A stretch of 51,809 nt of DNA. Source: Nocardiopsis endophytica. Its GTDB lineage: Bacteria; Actinomycetota; Actinomycetes; Streptosporangiales; Streptosporangiaceae. Shown here in pieces: positions 17,422 to 25,991 of the stretch (positions are counted from its first letter, which is position 1; each line of letters starts with the position of its first letter). Both the position numbers and the translations under genes were made by a program. The notes beneath the pieces are model-generated. The model did not search any database, was not told the origin of the DNA, and worked only from the letters and a program-made list of their open reading frames with translations. The stretch spans positions 1-51,809 of the forward strand of contig NZ_JAQFWQ010000045.1 of NCBI RefSeq assembly GCF_027706725.1, given 5' to 3'.

Positions 17422-17610
17422 ATGGGCGTCGGTCCGACCGTCGAGTGGCGTACGTCCACCTACAGCGGCAGCTCCGGTGGCGAGTGCGTGTAGGTCGCCG
17501 ATCTTCCCTCCGGGGTCGCTGTCCGGGACTCTAAGCGGCCGGACCTCGGTCATCTCGTCTTTCCCGCCTCTGAGTGGGCGGCGTTGCTCACCAGTGTCGA
17601 CCGGCTCTGA
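17422..17610 (+). pseudogene. Second DUF397 copy interrupted by an in-frame TAG
   Basis: A tandem DUF397 paralogue has a GGGAGGAG ribosome binding site and an ATG at 17422. It reads WRTSTYSGSSGGECV, then TAG at 17491-17493, then continues in the same frame as VADLPSGVAVRDSKRPDLGH and FPASEWAALLTSVDRL to TGA at 17608. The stop replaces the Glu codon of the CVEVADLP motif kept in the first copy, a single G-to-T change. The rest is intact, so inactivation looks recent, or it is a sequencing error or a readthrough codon. Confidence 0.75.
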
Positions 17611-17628
17611 GGCCCCGCCCCTTGTGGT

Positions 17629-18369
17629 TCAGCTCGTCAATGTGAGCTCGAAGGAGTACCTCGACGCCCGGTACACGTGGGAGCCGACCTCCACCACGCG
17701 GCCGATGTCGTCGTAGGCCGTGCGGTCCATGGTCAGCAGCGGGGTCCCCTTGGTCTCGCCCAGGGCCTTGGCCTCGGCGGCCGTCGCCCCCCGGGCGCCG
17801 ATGCTCTGGGACGCGATCTTCAAGGTCACGCCCGCCGACCGCAGCAGCCGGTACAGCCCCGTCTCCGCGAGGCGCTCGCGCGTCAGGTCCACCAGCCCCA
17901 GCGGCAGGTAGTTGTGCATCAGCGCCAGCGGCTCGTCGCCCACGTGGCGCAGGCGCTCCAGGACGTACACGTCCGCCCCCGGGTCCACCTCCAGCGCCCG
18001 CGCGACCGACTCCGGGGCCGGGCGCACGCTCAGCTCGCGCACCTCCGTCCGCGGGGCCTGGCCGGCCTGCACCAGGTCGTCGTAGAGGCTGGACAGCTCC
18101 ACCGGCCGCCGCACGCGCGGGGTGACCACCTGGGTGCCGACCCCGCGCTTGCGCACCAGCAGCCCCTGGTCGACCAGGTACTCGATGGCGCGGCGCAGCG
18201 TCGGGCGGGACAGGCCGAGCCGGTCGGCGAGCACGATCTCGTTCTCCAGGCGGGTCCCCGGCGGCATCTCGCCCTCGCGGATGCGCCGCTCCAGCTCCTG
18301 GGCCAGTTGGAAGTACAGCGGCACCGGGCTGGTGCGGTCGAGCGCCACCTGTAGCTGCGATTCGGCCAC
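17629..18369 (-). CDS. GntR-family (HutC/UTRA) regulator of inositol genes
   Basis: A 246-residue repressor with an N-terminal GntR winged helix (about 15-80; LENEIVLADRLGLSRPTLRRAIEYL region) and a UTRA ligand-binding domain (about 95-240). The GTG start at 18369 has GGAG 5 bases upstream. It diverges from iolG1 with a 244-bp gap that contains the palindrome TATGTCTAGACATA; the GTCTAGAC core is typical of HutC-type operators. It is most likely the inositol-responsive repressor of iolG1, itself and iolT. The effector is inferred, not shown. Confidence 0.88.
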   Translation of the reverse strand: MAESQLQVALDRTSPVPLYFQLAQELERRIREGEMPPGTRLENEIVLADRLGLSRPTLRRAIEYLVDQGLLVRKRGVGTQVVTPRVRRPVELSSLYDDLVQAGQAPRTEVRELSVRPAPESVARALEVDPGADVYVLERLRHVGDEPLALMHNYLPLGLVDLTRERLAETGLYRLLRSAGVTLKIASQSIGARGATAAEAKALGETKGTPLLTMDRTAYDDIGRVVEVGSHVYRASRYSFELTLTS

Positions 18370-18492
18370 GCGGCTCCGATCGGTCGGGGGACGGGTGCGG
18401 GTCGGCGCGGGGCGCGCGTCCCGTGATGGGACGCCCTCACGCGCCCCTCCAGTCTACGTCGCCGTCCTGTTGATGGCAGATGATCAAGTCCA

Positions 18493-18506
18493 TATGTCTA
18501 GACATA
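18493..18506. promoter_or_regulatory. GntR operator between gntR and iolG1
   Basis: TATGTCTAGACATA is a perfect 14-bp palindrome placed 3 bases upstream of the iolG1 -35 box. The core TGTCTAGACA is shared, with one change, by the iolT promoter palindrome at 6854-6867. Confidence 0.65.
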
Positions 18507-18509
18507 CTA

Positions 18510-18538
18510 TTGACAGGCAGGTCAGCGAGGCGTAGAAA
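18510..18538 (+). promoter_or_regulatory. Predicted iolG1 promoter
   Basis: TTGACA (18510-18515), a 17-base spacer and TAGAAA (18533-18538) resemble a housekeeping promoter. Transcription would start near 18545, about 70 bases before the iolG1 ATG. Confidence 0.6.
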
Positions 18539-18613
18539 TCTTCTCGGACGTGACCCAGGGGACGGACCCCTGTGGCCCGGGCCACACGGCCCGGAACCGG
18601 GAGGAGGCGGCAC

Positions 18614-19636
18614 ATGCGCATCGGACTCGTCGGCGCCGGCCGGATCGGTGCCTCGCACGCCGCGGCGGTCGCCGCGCGCCCCGAGGTGGACGAACTGCTG
18701 GTGGCCGACGTCGCCCCCGGGCGCGCCGGCGCGGTCGCCGCGGCCGTGCCCGGGGCCCGCCCCGTCGCCTCCCCCGGCGACCTGCTCGCCCCCGGCGCCG
18801 TCGACGCCCTGGTCATCACCTCCGCCACCGCCTCCCACCCGGAGTTCATCCTGGGCGGCGTGCGCGCCGGCATCCCCGTGTTCTGCGAGAAGCCGGTCGC
18901 CCCCGACGTCGCCGGGACCGTGCGGGTCCTGCACGAGGTCGAACGGACCGGCGCCGCCGTGCACATCGGGTTCATGCGCCGCTTCGACGCCGGATACGCC
19001 CGCGCCCGGCAGGCGCTGCGGGCCGGGGAACTCGGCGACGTGCACCGCGTGCACGCCGTGACCTGCGACGCCGCACCGCCGCCCGCCGGGTACGTGCCCA
19101 CCTCCGGCGGCATCTTCCGCGACTGCCACGTGCACGACTTCGACATCCTGCGCTGGGTCACCGGCCGCGAGGTCGAGGAGGTGCACGCCTACGGCGCCAA
19201 CCGCGGCGCCGCCTACTTCGCCGAGGCCGGGGACGTCGACACCAGCGCCGCCGTGATGCGCCTGGACGACGGCACCCTGGCCACCCTCCAGGGCTCGCGC
19301 TACAACGGCGCCGGATACGACGTGCGCATGGAGGTGGCGGGGACGCTCGGCACCATCGCCGTCGGGCTGGACGACCGGACCGCGCTCGCCTCGGCCGAGC
19401 CCGGCGCCGCCTTCCCGGGCGGCGAGCCGTGGCAGGAGTTCTGGTCCCGTTTCACCCCGGCGTACGAGGCCGAGATCGCGGCCTTCCTGCACATGGCCGC
19501 CGAGGGCGGACCGAGCCCGTGCACGGTGGCCGACGCCCTGGAGGCCGTGCTCATCGCCGACGCCGCCGACCGCTCAATGCGCCTGGGGCGCCCGGTCCGC
19601 CTGGACGAGGTGCGCCAAGAGGCGGTCGCCGTATGA
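18614..19636 (+). CDS. iolG: Inositol 2-dehydrogenase-like oxidoreductase (Gfo/Idh/MocA), copy 1
   Basis: A 340-residue NAD(P)-dependent oxidoreductase proposed to oxidise myo-inositol, or an isomer, to a ketoinositol in the cytoplasm. An N-terminal Rossmann fold (IGLVGAGRIGASH) is followed by the family catalytic motif FCEKPV near residue 95 and by GGIFRDCHVHDFDILRW near 173-189, with the Asp and His of the active site. The ATG at 18614 follows GAGGAGG by 6 bases. It forms its own unit under the divergent GntR operator, apart from the LacI-linked operon that has a second such gene. Scyllo- or chiro-inositol specificity is possible. Confidence 0.85.
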   Translation: MRIGLVGAGRIGASHAAAVAARPEVDELLVADVAPGRAGAVAAAVPGARPVASPGDLLAPGAVDALVITSATASHPEFILGGVRAGIPVFCEKPVAPDVAGTVRVLHEVERTGAAVHIGFMRRFDAGYARARQALRAGELGDVHRVHAVTCDAAPPPAGYVPTSGGIFRDCHVHDFDILRWVTGREVEEVHAYGANRGAAYFAEAGDVDTSAAVMRLDDGTLATLQGSRYNGAGYDVRMEVAGTLGTIAVGLDDRTALASAEPGAAFPGGEPWQEFWSRFTPAYEAEIAAFLHMAAEGGPSPCTVADALEAVLIADAADRSMRLGRPVRLDEVRQEAVAV

Positions 19637-19707
19637 CCCCCGGTCCGGAACGTCGGGAGGGCGGGCGCGGGCCGGGCGATGCGGCCGGCCCTGATGCGCG
19701 ACCGGCG

Positions 19708-20739
19708 TCATCCGCCCCGCGGCGCAGCGGTGGTGCCGCGCACCATCAGCTCGGGTTCGAGGAGCTCGTCCCGGGGCTCCATGTCCGGGTCCTCGGCGCG
19801 GGCGGCGGCCGTGCGGACGGCCGCACGGGCCAGCCCTCCGGCGTCCTGGTGCACCGTGGTCAGGGCGACGTGCGCCATCGCGACCGCCGGGATGTCGTCG
19901 AAGCCGACCAGCGAGACGTCCCCGGGCACGTCCAGCCCTCCCCGGGTGGCCGCGTCCAGGAACCCGATCGCGCACCGGTCGTTGCCCGCGATCACCGCGG
20001 TGGGCCGGTCGCGCTCGGGCCCGTCGAGAAGCGTGCGCGCCGCCGCCGCGCCGGAGGCCTCGGTCTGGTCGCCGGACAGCACCCGCACCCGCCCGGCCAG
20101 GCCGTGCCGCCGCATCGCCTCCCGGTAGCCGCGCCGCCGCTCGGCCGACCCCGCGGCGTTGCCGCCGTCGATGTGCGCGATCGCCCGGTGCCCGAGTCCG
20201 ACCAGGTGGTCGACGGCCAGCCGGATGCCGCGCGCCTCGCGCGTGTGCACCGCGTCCGCCCCGCTGCCCGGGTAGCGGCGGCCGACCGTGACCACCGGCA
20301 GCTCCCGGGCGAGCCCGGCCACCTCGGCCGGGGCCGCCACCGGGCCCAGCAGGATCAGCGCCTCGCACCGGTTGCGCAGCAGCGCCTCGGTGGCCTCGGC
20401 CGGGCTGCGCGTCCGGGTGAGGGCGGACAGCAGCACCGCGTACCCGGCCTCCTCGGCCTGCGGGTACAGCGCCTCGACGAGCTCGGCGTGGAACGGGTTG
20501 GCCGGGGTCATCACCACCCCGAGGACGCGGGTCCGGCTGCGCGCCAGCATCCGCGCCGCGTTGTGCGGCCGGTAGCCCAGCTCCTCCGCGGCGTCGAGCA
20601 CGCGCCGGCGCGTCTCCGGTCCCGCACCGGGTGCGTCGCGGAAGACCAGCGAGACCAGCGCCCGGGACACGCCCACGTGCCGGGCGACGTCCTCCATGGT
20701 CGGGCGGCGTCCCCGTCTCGGCTGCGGAGTGGTGGTCAC
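19708..20739 (-). CDS. LacI-family repressor, probable regulator of the iolC operon
   Basis: A 343-residue LacI/GalR regulator. The N-terminal helix-turn-helix and hinge helix (TMEDVARHVGVSRALVSLVF, then GYRPHNAARMLA) are followed by a periplasmic-binding-protein-like effector domain from about residue 65. The GTG at 20739 is chosen because AAGGA sits 6 bases upstream and the helix-turn-helix begins at residue 15; a longer frame to 20928 adds low-complexity Arg/Pro sequence. It sits immediately upstream of the divergent iolC operon, whose start region bears an 18-bp palindrome with the AGCGCT centre common to LacI operators. Confidence 0.87.
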   Translation of the reverse strand: MTTTPQPRRGRRPTMEDVARHVGVSRALVSLVFRDAPGAGPETRRRVLDAAEELGYRPHNAARMLARSRTRVLGVVMTPANPFHAELVEALYPQAEEAGYAVLLSALTRTRSPAEATEALLRNRCEALILLGPVAAPAEVAGLARELPVVTVGRRYPGSGADAVHTREARGIRLAVDHLVGLGHRAIAHIDGGNAAGSAERRRGYREAMRRHGLAGRVRVLSGDQTEASGAAAARTLLDGPERDRPTAVIAGNDRCAIGFLDAATRGGLDVPGDVSLVGFDDIPAVAMAHVALTTVHQDAGGLARAAVRTAAARAEDPDMEPRDELLEPELMVRGTTAAPRGG

Positions 20740-21089
20740 GACAGGTCCTTCTCGTTCGTGGTGCGGCGGTGCGGGCACCCGATGCGCGCCGCGCACGTGT
20801 CGGCGTCGAGGGCTGCGTACGTAGTCTCCCGCTTCGCCGGTCCGCGGTGTGCCCTGGCCTTGTCGGGCCGGGCGCGTGGTGGCCGAACGCGGGTGAGGCC
20901 CGACGGGCCGCCCGTCGGCGCGCCGCACCCCGCCCCGACGGGGTGCCCCGGCCGCCCGGCCCGGGTGGACCGGTGGGCGCCCTCCCGCACCCCGGCTTCG
21001 GATCGGCGCAGGTCATGCGCCATCCGCCCGGGCCGCACGGCCGTCCCGCCGGGTGGACCGGCCGGAACGGTAAAGCCTGACCGAATGTA

Positions 21090-21119
21090 TTGACATCCCT
21101 CTGTGACGCGGCTCACCAT
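21090..21119 (+). promoter_or_regulatory. Predicted iolC operon promoter
   Basis: TTGACA (21090-21095) with an 18-base spacer to CACCAT (21114-21119). The -35 box is embedded in TGTATTGACA, a degenerate version of the TGTCNAGACA sites at iolT and iolG1. The -10 box is weak. Confidence 0.45.
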
Positions 21120-21127
21120 AGGGGAAA

Positions 21128-21145
21128 TACTAGAGCGCTCTAGTA
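21128..21145. promoter_or_regulatory. LacI-type operator in front of iolC
   Basis: TACTAGAGCGCTCTAGTA is a perfect 18-bp palindrome just downstream of the predicted -10 box, where a bound repressor would block transcription. A related GAGCGCGCTAG half follows at 21146-21156. The divergent LacI protein is the natural candidate binder. Confidence 0.65.
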
Positions 21146-21240
21146 GAGCGCGCTAGTCCCATCGGGGAGATCCGCCGTCCGCAGACCGCCACGACCAGGG
21201 CGGACGCACCGGCGTCCGCCGCGACCGACGGAGGTCCGAG

Positions 21241-22227
21241 TTGAGTGCCACTGACCGCCGACCCGGCGGCGACCCGTTCGAGGTCGTCACCATGGGCCGC
21301 GTGGGCGTCGACATCTACCCCGAGCAGGTCGGCGCCGGCCTGGAGCGGGTGCGCTCCTTCGCCAAGTTCCTCGGCGGCAGCCCGACGAACGTGGCCGTGG
21401 CCGCCGCCCGCCACGGGCGCCGCGCCGCGGTGGTCACCCGCACCGGGGACGACCCCTTCGGCCGCTTCGTCCGCGAGGCGCTCGCCTCCTACGGCGTCGA
21501 CGCCCGCTACGCCACCCCGGTCCCCGGCGCCGCCACCCCGGTGACCTTCTGCGAGATCTTCCCGCCCGACGACTTCCCGCTGTACTTCTACGGCCGCACC
21601 CCCAAGGCGCCCGACCTTCAGATCCGGCCCGAGGAGCTGGACCTGGACGCGATCGCCGCGGCCGAGGTCCTGTGGGTCACCGTCACCGGCCTGTGCGCCG
21701 AGCCCAGCCGCACCGCGACCCTGGAGGCGCTGCGCGCCCGCGGCCGCCGCGGCACCACCGTCATCGACCTCGACTACCGCCCCATGTTCTGGGACTCCCG
21801 CGAGGACGCCCGCCGCTGGGTGGCCGAGGCGCTCCCCTACGCCACCGTCGCCGCGGGCAACCTCGACGAGTGGGAGACCGCCGTGGGCACCCGCGACCCC
21901 GGGGCCGCCGCCGACACCGCCCACGACCGCTTCGGCGTCTCCCTGGCCGTGGTCAAGCAGGGCCCCGCCGGGGTCATGGCCTCCGACGCCTCCGGCCGCA
22001 CCACCGTGCCGCCGGTGCCGGTGGAGGTGGTCAACGGCCTGGGCGCGGGCGACGCCTTCGGCGGTGCCCTGTGCCACGGCCTGCTGTCCGGCTGGGACAC
22101 CGAGCGCACCATGCGCTTCGCCAACGCGGCCGGGGCGATCGTCGCCTCCCGCCTGTCCTGCTCCGACGCCATGCCCACGCCCGACGAGGTCGAGGCCCGG
22201 ATGAAGGAGGCGGCCGATGCGCGCTGA
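21241..22227 (+). CDS. iolC: 5-dehydro-2-deoxygluconokinase IolC
   Basis: Phosphorylates 2-deoxy-5-keto-D-gluconate with ATP in inositol breakdown. The 328-residue PfkB-family kinase has an N-terminal substrate loop (FLGGSPTNVAVAAARHG, near 38-54) and the C-terminal anion hole and catalytic base NGLGAGDAFGGAL (about 263-275). DFPLYFYGRTPKAPD is typical of IolC. The TTG start at 21241 is supported by GGAGG 7 bases upstream and by the conserved first strand. It is the first gene of the operon and overlaps the next by 11 bases. Confidence 0.92.
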   Translation: MSATDRRPGGDPFEVVTMGRVGVDIYPEQVGAGLERVRSFAKFLGGSPTNVAVAAARHGRRAAVVTRTGDDPFGRFVREALASYGVDARYATPVPGAATPVTFCEIFPPDDFPLYFYGRTPKAPDLQIRPEELDLDAIAAAEVLWVTVTGLCAEPSRTATLEALRARGRRGTTVIDLDYRPMFWDSREDARRWVAEALPYATVAAGNLDEWETAVGTRDPGAAADTAHDRFGVSLAVVKQGPAGVMASDASGRTTVPPVPVEVVNGLGAGDAFGGALCHGLLSGWDTERTMRFANAAGAIVASRLSCSDAMPTPDEVEARMKEAADAR

Positions 22228-23092
22228 CACCCTGCGCGAGCTGACCGCGACGCGCATCGAGCGCCCCGAGGCCATCGCCGAGGCGGCCGCCGCCCGCACC
22301 CGCCCCGCCTCCCCGCTGGGCGAGCACGGCAAGGCGATGATCATCGCCGCCGACCACCCCGCCCGCGGCGCCCTGCGCTCGGGGGACCGCCCCATGGCCA
22401 TGGCCGACCGCGCCGACCTGCTCGACCGGCTGTGCGCGGCACTGGCCCGGCCCGGCGTCACCGGGGTGCTCGGCACCGCCGACATCCTTGAGGACCTGCT
22501 GCTGCTGGGCGCCCTGGAGGGCAAGACCGCCATCGGCTCCATGAACCGCGGCGGCCTGACCGGCGCCGCCTGGGAGATCGACGACCGGTTCACCGGCTAC
22601 GACGCCGCCGGCCTGCGGGCCATGCGGTTCGAGGGCGGCAAGATGCTGCTCCGCCTGCACTACGGCGACCCGCGCACCGCCGACACCATGGAGGCCTGCG
22701 CGCGCGCCGTGGACGAGCTCAACACCGCCGGGCTGACGGCCATGGTCGAGCCGTTCATCTCGCACACCGTCGACGGGGCGGTCAAGAACGACCTTTCGCC
22801 CGACGCCGTCGCCCGGTCGGTGGCCATCGGCTCCGGCCTGGGCCGCACCACCGCGCACACCTGGCTCAAGCTGCCCGTCGTCGACGAGATGGAGCGCGTG
22901 GTGGCCGGGTCGACCCTGCCGGTCGTGCTCCTGGGCGGCGAGCTGTCCGCCGACCCCGACGCCGCCTACGCCCGCTGGGCCGAGGCCCTGAAACTGCCCA
23001 CGGTCAAGGGCCTGACCGTCGGGCGCTCCCTGCTCTACCCCGCCGACGACGACGTCGTCGGTGCCGTCGACACCGCCGTGGGGCTGCTGTGA
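22217..23092 (+). CDS. Cgl0159-type (beta/alpha)8 protein, candidate DKGP aldolase
   Basis: A 291-residue barrel protein of the DeoC/LacD-like class I aldolase superfamily, known in actinobacterial iol clusters as the Cgl0159 family. Visible blocks are KAMIIAADHPARGAL, GVLGTADILEDLLLLGA, MRFEGGKMLLRLHYGD with candidate Schiff-base or phosphate-site lysines, and VVLLGGELSADPDA. The cluster has no IolJ, so this is the likely enzyme splitting 6-phospho-5-dehydro-2-deoxygluconate into malonate semialdehyde and dihydroxyacetone phosphate. That is inferred from context. AAGGAGG precedes the ATG, inside the end of iolC. Confidence 0.82.
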   Translation: MRADTLRELTATRIERPEAIAEAAAARTRPASPLGEHGKAMIIAADHPARGALRSGDRPMAMADRADLLDRLCAALARPGVTGVLGTADILEDLLLLGALEGKTAIGSMNRGGLTGAAWEIDDRFTGYDAAGLRAMRFEGGKMLLRLHYGDPRTADTMEACARAVDELNTAGLTAMVEPFISHTVDGAVKNDLSPDAVARSVAIGSGLGRTTAHTWLKLPVVDEMERVVAGSTLPVVLLGGELSADPDAAYARWAEALKLPTVKGLTVGRSLLYPADDDVVGAVDTAVGLL

Positions 23093-23135
23093 GACGCCCC
23101 GGACCGAGGAGGCAGACCGTGCCCGGAGGCCGCCG

Positions 23136-24065
23136 ATGACCGCGAACCACCATGTCCCCGCGGGCTCGACCGCGCAGGGCCCCTACGCCACCGTCGTGAC
23201 CCCCTCCTCAGCGGGGTGGGGCTACTCCGGCCTGAAGGTGCTGGAGCTGGCCCCCGGCCAGAGCGCGGAGGTCTCCACCGGGGACGCCGAGACCCTGGTC
23301 CTGCCGCTGAACGGCTCCTGCACGGTGGAGTGCGGCGGCGAGCGCTTCGACCTGGCCGGCCGCCCCGACGTGTTCTCCCGCGTCACCGACTTCGCCTACG
23401 TGCCCCGCGACGCCGCCGCCACGGTCACCAGCGCCGACGGCGGCCGGTTCGCGCTGCCGTCCGCGCGCTGCGACAGGCGCCTGCCGTTCCGCTACGGCAA
23501 GGCCGAGGACGTGCCGGTCGAGCTGCGCGGCGCGGGCCAGTCCAGCCGCCAGGTGAACAACTTCTGCACCCCGCAGGCCTTCGAGGCCGACAAGCTCATC
23601 GCCTGCGAGGTGCTCACCCCCGAGTCGAACTGGTCCTCCTACCCGCCGCACAAGCACGACGAGGCCACCGAGGGCGAGTGCGAGCTGGAGGAGATCTACT
23701 ACTTCGAGGTCGGCTCCGGCCCCGCCGGGCCGGGCGTGGCCTACCAGCGGGTCTACGGCACCGAGGACCGCCCCATCGACGTCCTGGCCGAGGTCCGCAG
23801 CGGGGACGTGGTCACCATCCCGCACGGGTGGCACGGCCCGTCGATGGCCGTCCCGGGCTACGACCTCTACTACCTGAACGTCATGGCCGGACCCGGCGAG
23901 GAGCGCGCCTGGCGCATCTGCGACGACCCCGCCCACGGGTGGGTCCGCCGCACCTGGGAGCACCAGGGGATGGACCCGCGCCTGCCGCTGTACACCGCCG
24001 ACGGCCCGAACCCCGGCCGCACCACCGGTGCCGACAGCGCCGACCGCGCAGGGAAGGGGGAGTGA
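23136..24065 (+). CDS. iolB: 5-deoxy-glucuronate isomerase IolB
   Basis: Isomerises 5-deoxy-glucuronate to 2-deoxy-5-keto-gluconate. The 309-residue double-stranded beta-helix protein has the metal-binding block YPPHKHDE near residue 169, followed by ELEEIYYFEV and, later, TIPHGWHGPS. The length matches IolB. The ATG at 23136 is 6 bases after GGAGG; an upstream in-frame start would overlap the aldolase gene and add non-homologous residues. Its TGA shares one base with the iolD ATG, indicating translational coupling. Confidence 0.92.
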   Translation: MTANHHVPAGSTAQGPYATVVTPSSAGWGYSGLKVLELAPGQSAEVSTGDAETLVLPLNGSCTVECGGERFDLAGRPDVFSRVTDFAYVPRDAAATVTSADGGRFALPSARCDRRLPFRYGKAEDVPVELRGAGQSSRQVNNFCTPQAFEADKLIACEVLTPESNWSSYPPHKHDEATEGECELEEIYYFEVGSGPAGPGVAYQRVYGTEDRPIDVLAEVRSGDVVTIPHGWHGPSMAVPGYDLYYLNVMAGPGEERAWRICDDPAHGWVRRTWEHQGMDPRLPLYTADGPNPGRTTGADSADRAGKGE

Positions 24066-25957
24066 TGACCACCGACAGCACCGGAACCGTCCGCCTGACC
24101 ACCGCGCAGGCGCTCGTGCGCTTCCTCGCCGCCCAGTACAGCGAGCGCGACGGCGAACGCCGGCGCCTCATCCCCGGCGTGTGGGGCATCTTCGGCCACG
24201 GCAACGTCGCCGGGCTGGGCCAGGCCCTCCTCCAGGCCGCCACCACCGGCGAGGCCGACCTCCCCTACTACCCGGCGCGCAACGAGCAGGCCATGGTGCA
24301 CGCCTCGGCCGCCTACGCCAAGATGCGCGACCGGCTGCAGGCCTTCGCCTGCACCGCCTCCACCGGCCCCGGCTCCACCAACATGGTCACCGGAGCCGCG
24401 CTGGCCACCACCAACCGGCTGCCGGTCCTGCTGCTGCCCAGCGACATGTTCGCCACCCGCGGGCCCGACCCCGCATTGCAGCAGCTGGAGGACACCCGCG
24501 GCGGCGACGTCACCGTCAACGACGCCCTGCGCCCGGTCTCCAAGTACTGGGACCGGGTGACCCGGCCCGAGCAGCTCGTCCCGGCCGCCCTGGCCGCGAT
24601 GCGGGTGCTCACCGACCCGGCCGAGACCGGCGCGGTCACCCTGTGCCTGCCGCAGGACGTCCAGGCCGAGGCCTACGACTGGCCGGTCGGATTCTTCCGC
24701 GAGCGCACCTGGCACATCGACCGCCCGCAGCCCGACCCGGCGGCCGTGGGCCGCGCGGCCCAGGCGATCCGCGGCGCCCGGCGCCCGCTCATCATCGCCG
24801 GGGGCGGCACGGTCTACTCCCGCGCCACCGGGGAGCTGCGCGCCTTCGCCGAGGAGACCGGCATCCCCGTCGCCGACACCCACGCCGGGAAGGGCGCGGT
24901 GCCGTGGGACCACCCGTGCGCGGTCGGCGGCATCGGCTCCACCGGGACCTCGGCCGCCAACGCCCTGGCCCGCGAGGCCGACCTGGTCATCGGCATCGGC
25001 ACCCGCTACAGCGACTTCACCACGGCGAGCCACACCGTGTTCGCCGGCCCGGACGTGGAGTTCGTCAACCTGAACGTGGCGCGCCTGGACGCCGCCAAGC
25101 ACTCGGCCCACCAGCTCGTCGCCGACGCGCGCTCCGGCCTGGAGACGCTGCGCCGCGAGCTCTCCGGGTGGCGGGTCGAGGACGCCTACCGGGAGCGCGC
25201 CCGCGCGCTGGCCGAGGAGTGGGCCCGCACCACCGACGCCTGCTACGCGGTCGACAACGGGCCGCTCCCCGCGCAGACCGCCGTCCTGGGCGTGCTCAAC
25301 GACGCCCTCGACGACACCGACGTCATCATCAACGCCGCCGGGAGCCTGCCCGGCGACATGCAGATGCTCTGGCGCGCCCGCGACCCCAAGGCCTACAACG
25401 TCGAGTACGCCTACTCCTGCATGGGCTACGAGGTCGCGGCGGGGCTGGGCACCAAGATGGCCGCCCCCGAGCGCGAGGTCGTGGTCCTGGTCGGCGACGG
25501 CTCCTACCTGATGCTCTCCCAGGAGATCACCACCATGGTGGCCGAGGGCGTCAAGGTCGTCATCGTCGTCCTGCAGAACCACGGGTTCGCCTCCATCGGG
25601 TCGCTCTCGGAGGACCTGGGCTCACAGAGGTTCGGCACCCGCTACCGCTACCGCGACCCCGGGACCGGGCTGCTCGACGGGTCCACGCTCCCCGTCGACC
25701 TGGCCGCCAACGCCGCCAGCCTGGGCGCGCACACCATCCGCGCCGACGGCCTCAAGGAGCTGCGCGCGGCGGTCGAGGCCGCCAAGGCCGCCGACACCGT
25801 GACGGTCGTGCACATCGAGACCGACCTGACCGGTCCCAACCCGCCCTCGAACGGCTGGTGGGACGTGCCCGTGAGCGAGGTGTCCGAGCTGGACAGCACC
25901 CGACGGGCCCACCGCACCTACGCCGAACACAAGCGCGAGCAGCGCCATTACCTGTGA
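24065..25957 (+). CDS. iolD: 3D-(3,5/4)-trihydroxycyclohexane-1,2-dione acylhydrolase IolD
   Basis: A thiamine-diphosphate enzyme that opens the inositol-derived ring to give 5-deoxy-glucuronate. The 630-residue protein has the three acetolactate-synthase-type domains. The N-terminal Pyr domain holds the ThDP-activating Glu in ARNEQAM near residue 80, the middle domain starts near 225 (RRPLIIAGGGTVYS), and the C-terminal PP domain has the cofactor motif GDGSYLM followed by LQNHGFASI. TASTGPGSTNM is typical of IolD. The ATG at 24065 overlaps the iolB stop; AAGGGGGA lies just before it. Confidence 0.94.
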   Translation: MTTDSTGTVRLTTAQALVRFLAAQYSERDGERRRLIPGVWGIFGHGNVAGLGQALLQAATTGEADLPYYPARNEQAMVHASAAYAKMRDRLQAFACTASTGPGSTNMVTGAALATTNRLPVLLLPSDMFATRGPDPALQQLEDTRGGDVTVNDALRPVSKYWDRVTRPEQLVPAALAAMRVLTDPAETGAVTLCLPQDVQAEAYDWPVGFFRERTWHIDRPQPDPAAVGRAAQAIRGARRPLIIAGGGTVYSRATGELRAFAEETGIPVADTHAGKGAVPWDHPCAVGGIGSTGTSAANALAREADLVIGIGTRYSDFTTASHTVFAGPDVEFVNLNVARLDAAKHSAHQLVADARSGLETLRRELSGWRVEDAYRERARALAEEWARTTDACYAVDNGPLPAQTAVLGVLNDALDDTDVIINAAGSLPGDMQMLWRARDPKAYNVEYAYSCMGYEVAAGLGTKMAAPEREVVVLVGDGSYLMLSQEITTMVAEGVKVVIVVLQNHGFASIGSLSEDLGSQRFGTRYRYRDPGTGLLDGSTLPVDLAANAASLGAHTIRADGLKELRAAVEAAKAADTVTVVHIETDLTGPNPPSNGWWDVPVSEVSELDSTRRAHRTYAEHKREQRHYL

Positions 25958-25991
25958 CGCGCGCAGAGCCGCGCCTCTGAAAGGCAAGACC

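Larger units (their letters stand above)
20740..21240. other. Divergent control region of lacI and iolC operon
   Basis: About 500 bp without a gene. The iolC-proximal 170 bp contains the predicted promoter (21090-21119), the LacI-type palindrome (21128-21145) and a partial second site at about 21146-21157. The lacI-proximal 300 bp holds no clear promoter and no supported small gene. It is longer than needed for two promoters. Confidence 0.55.
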
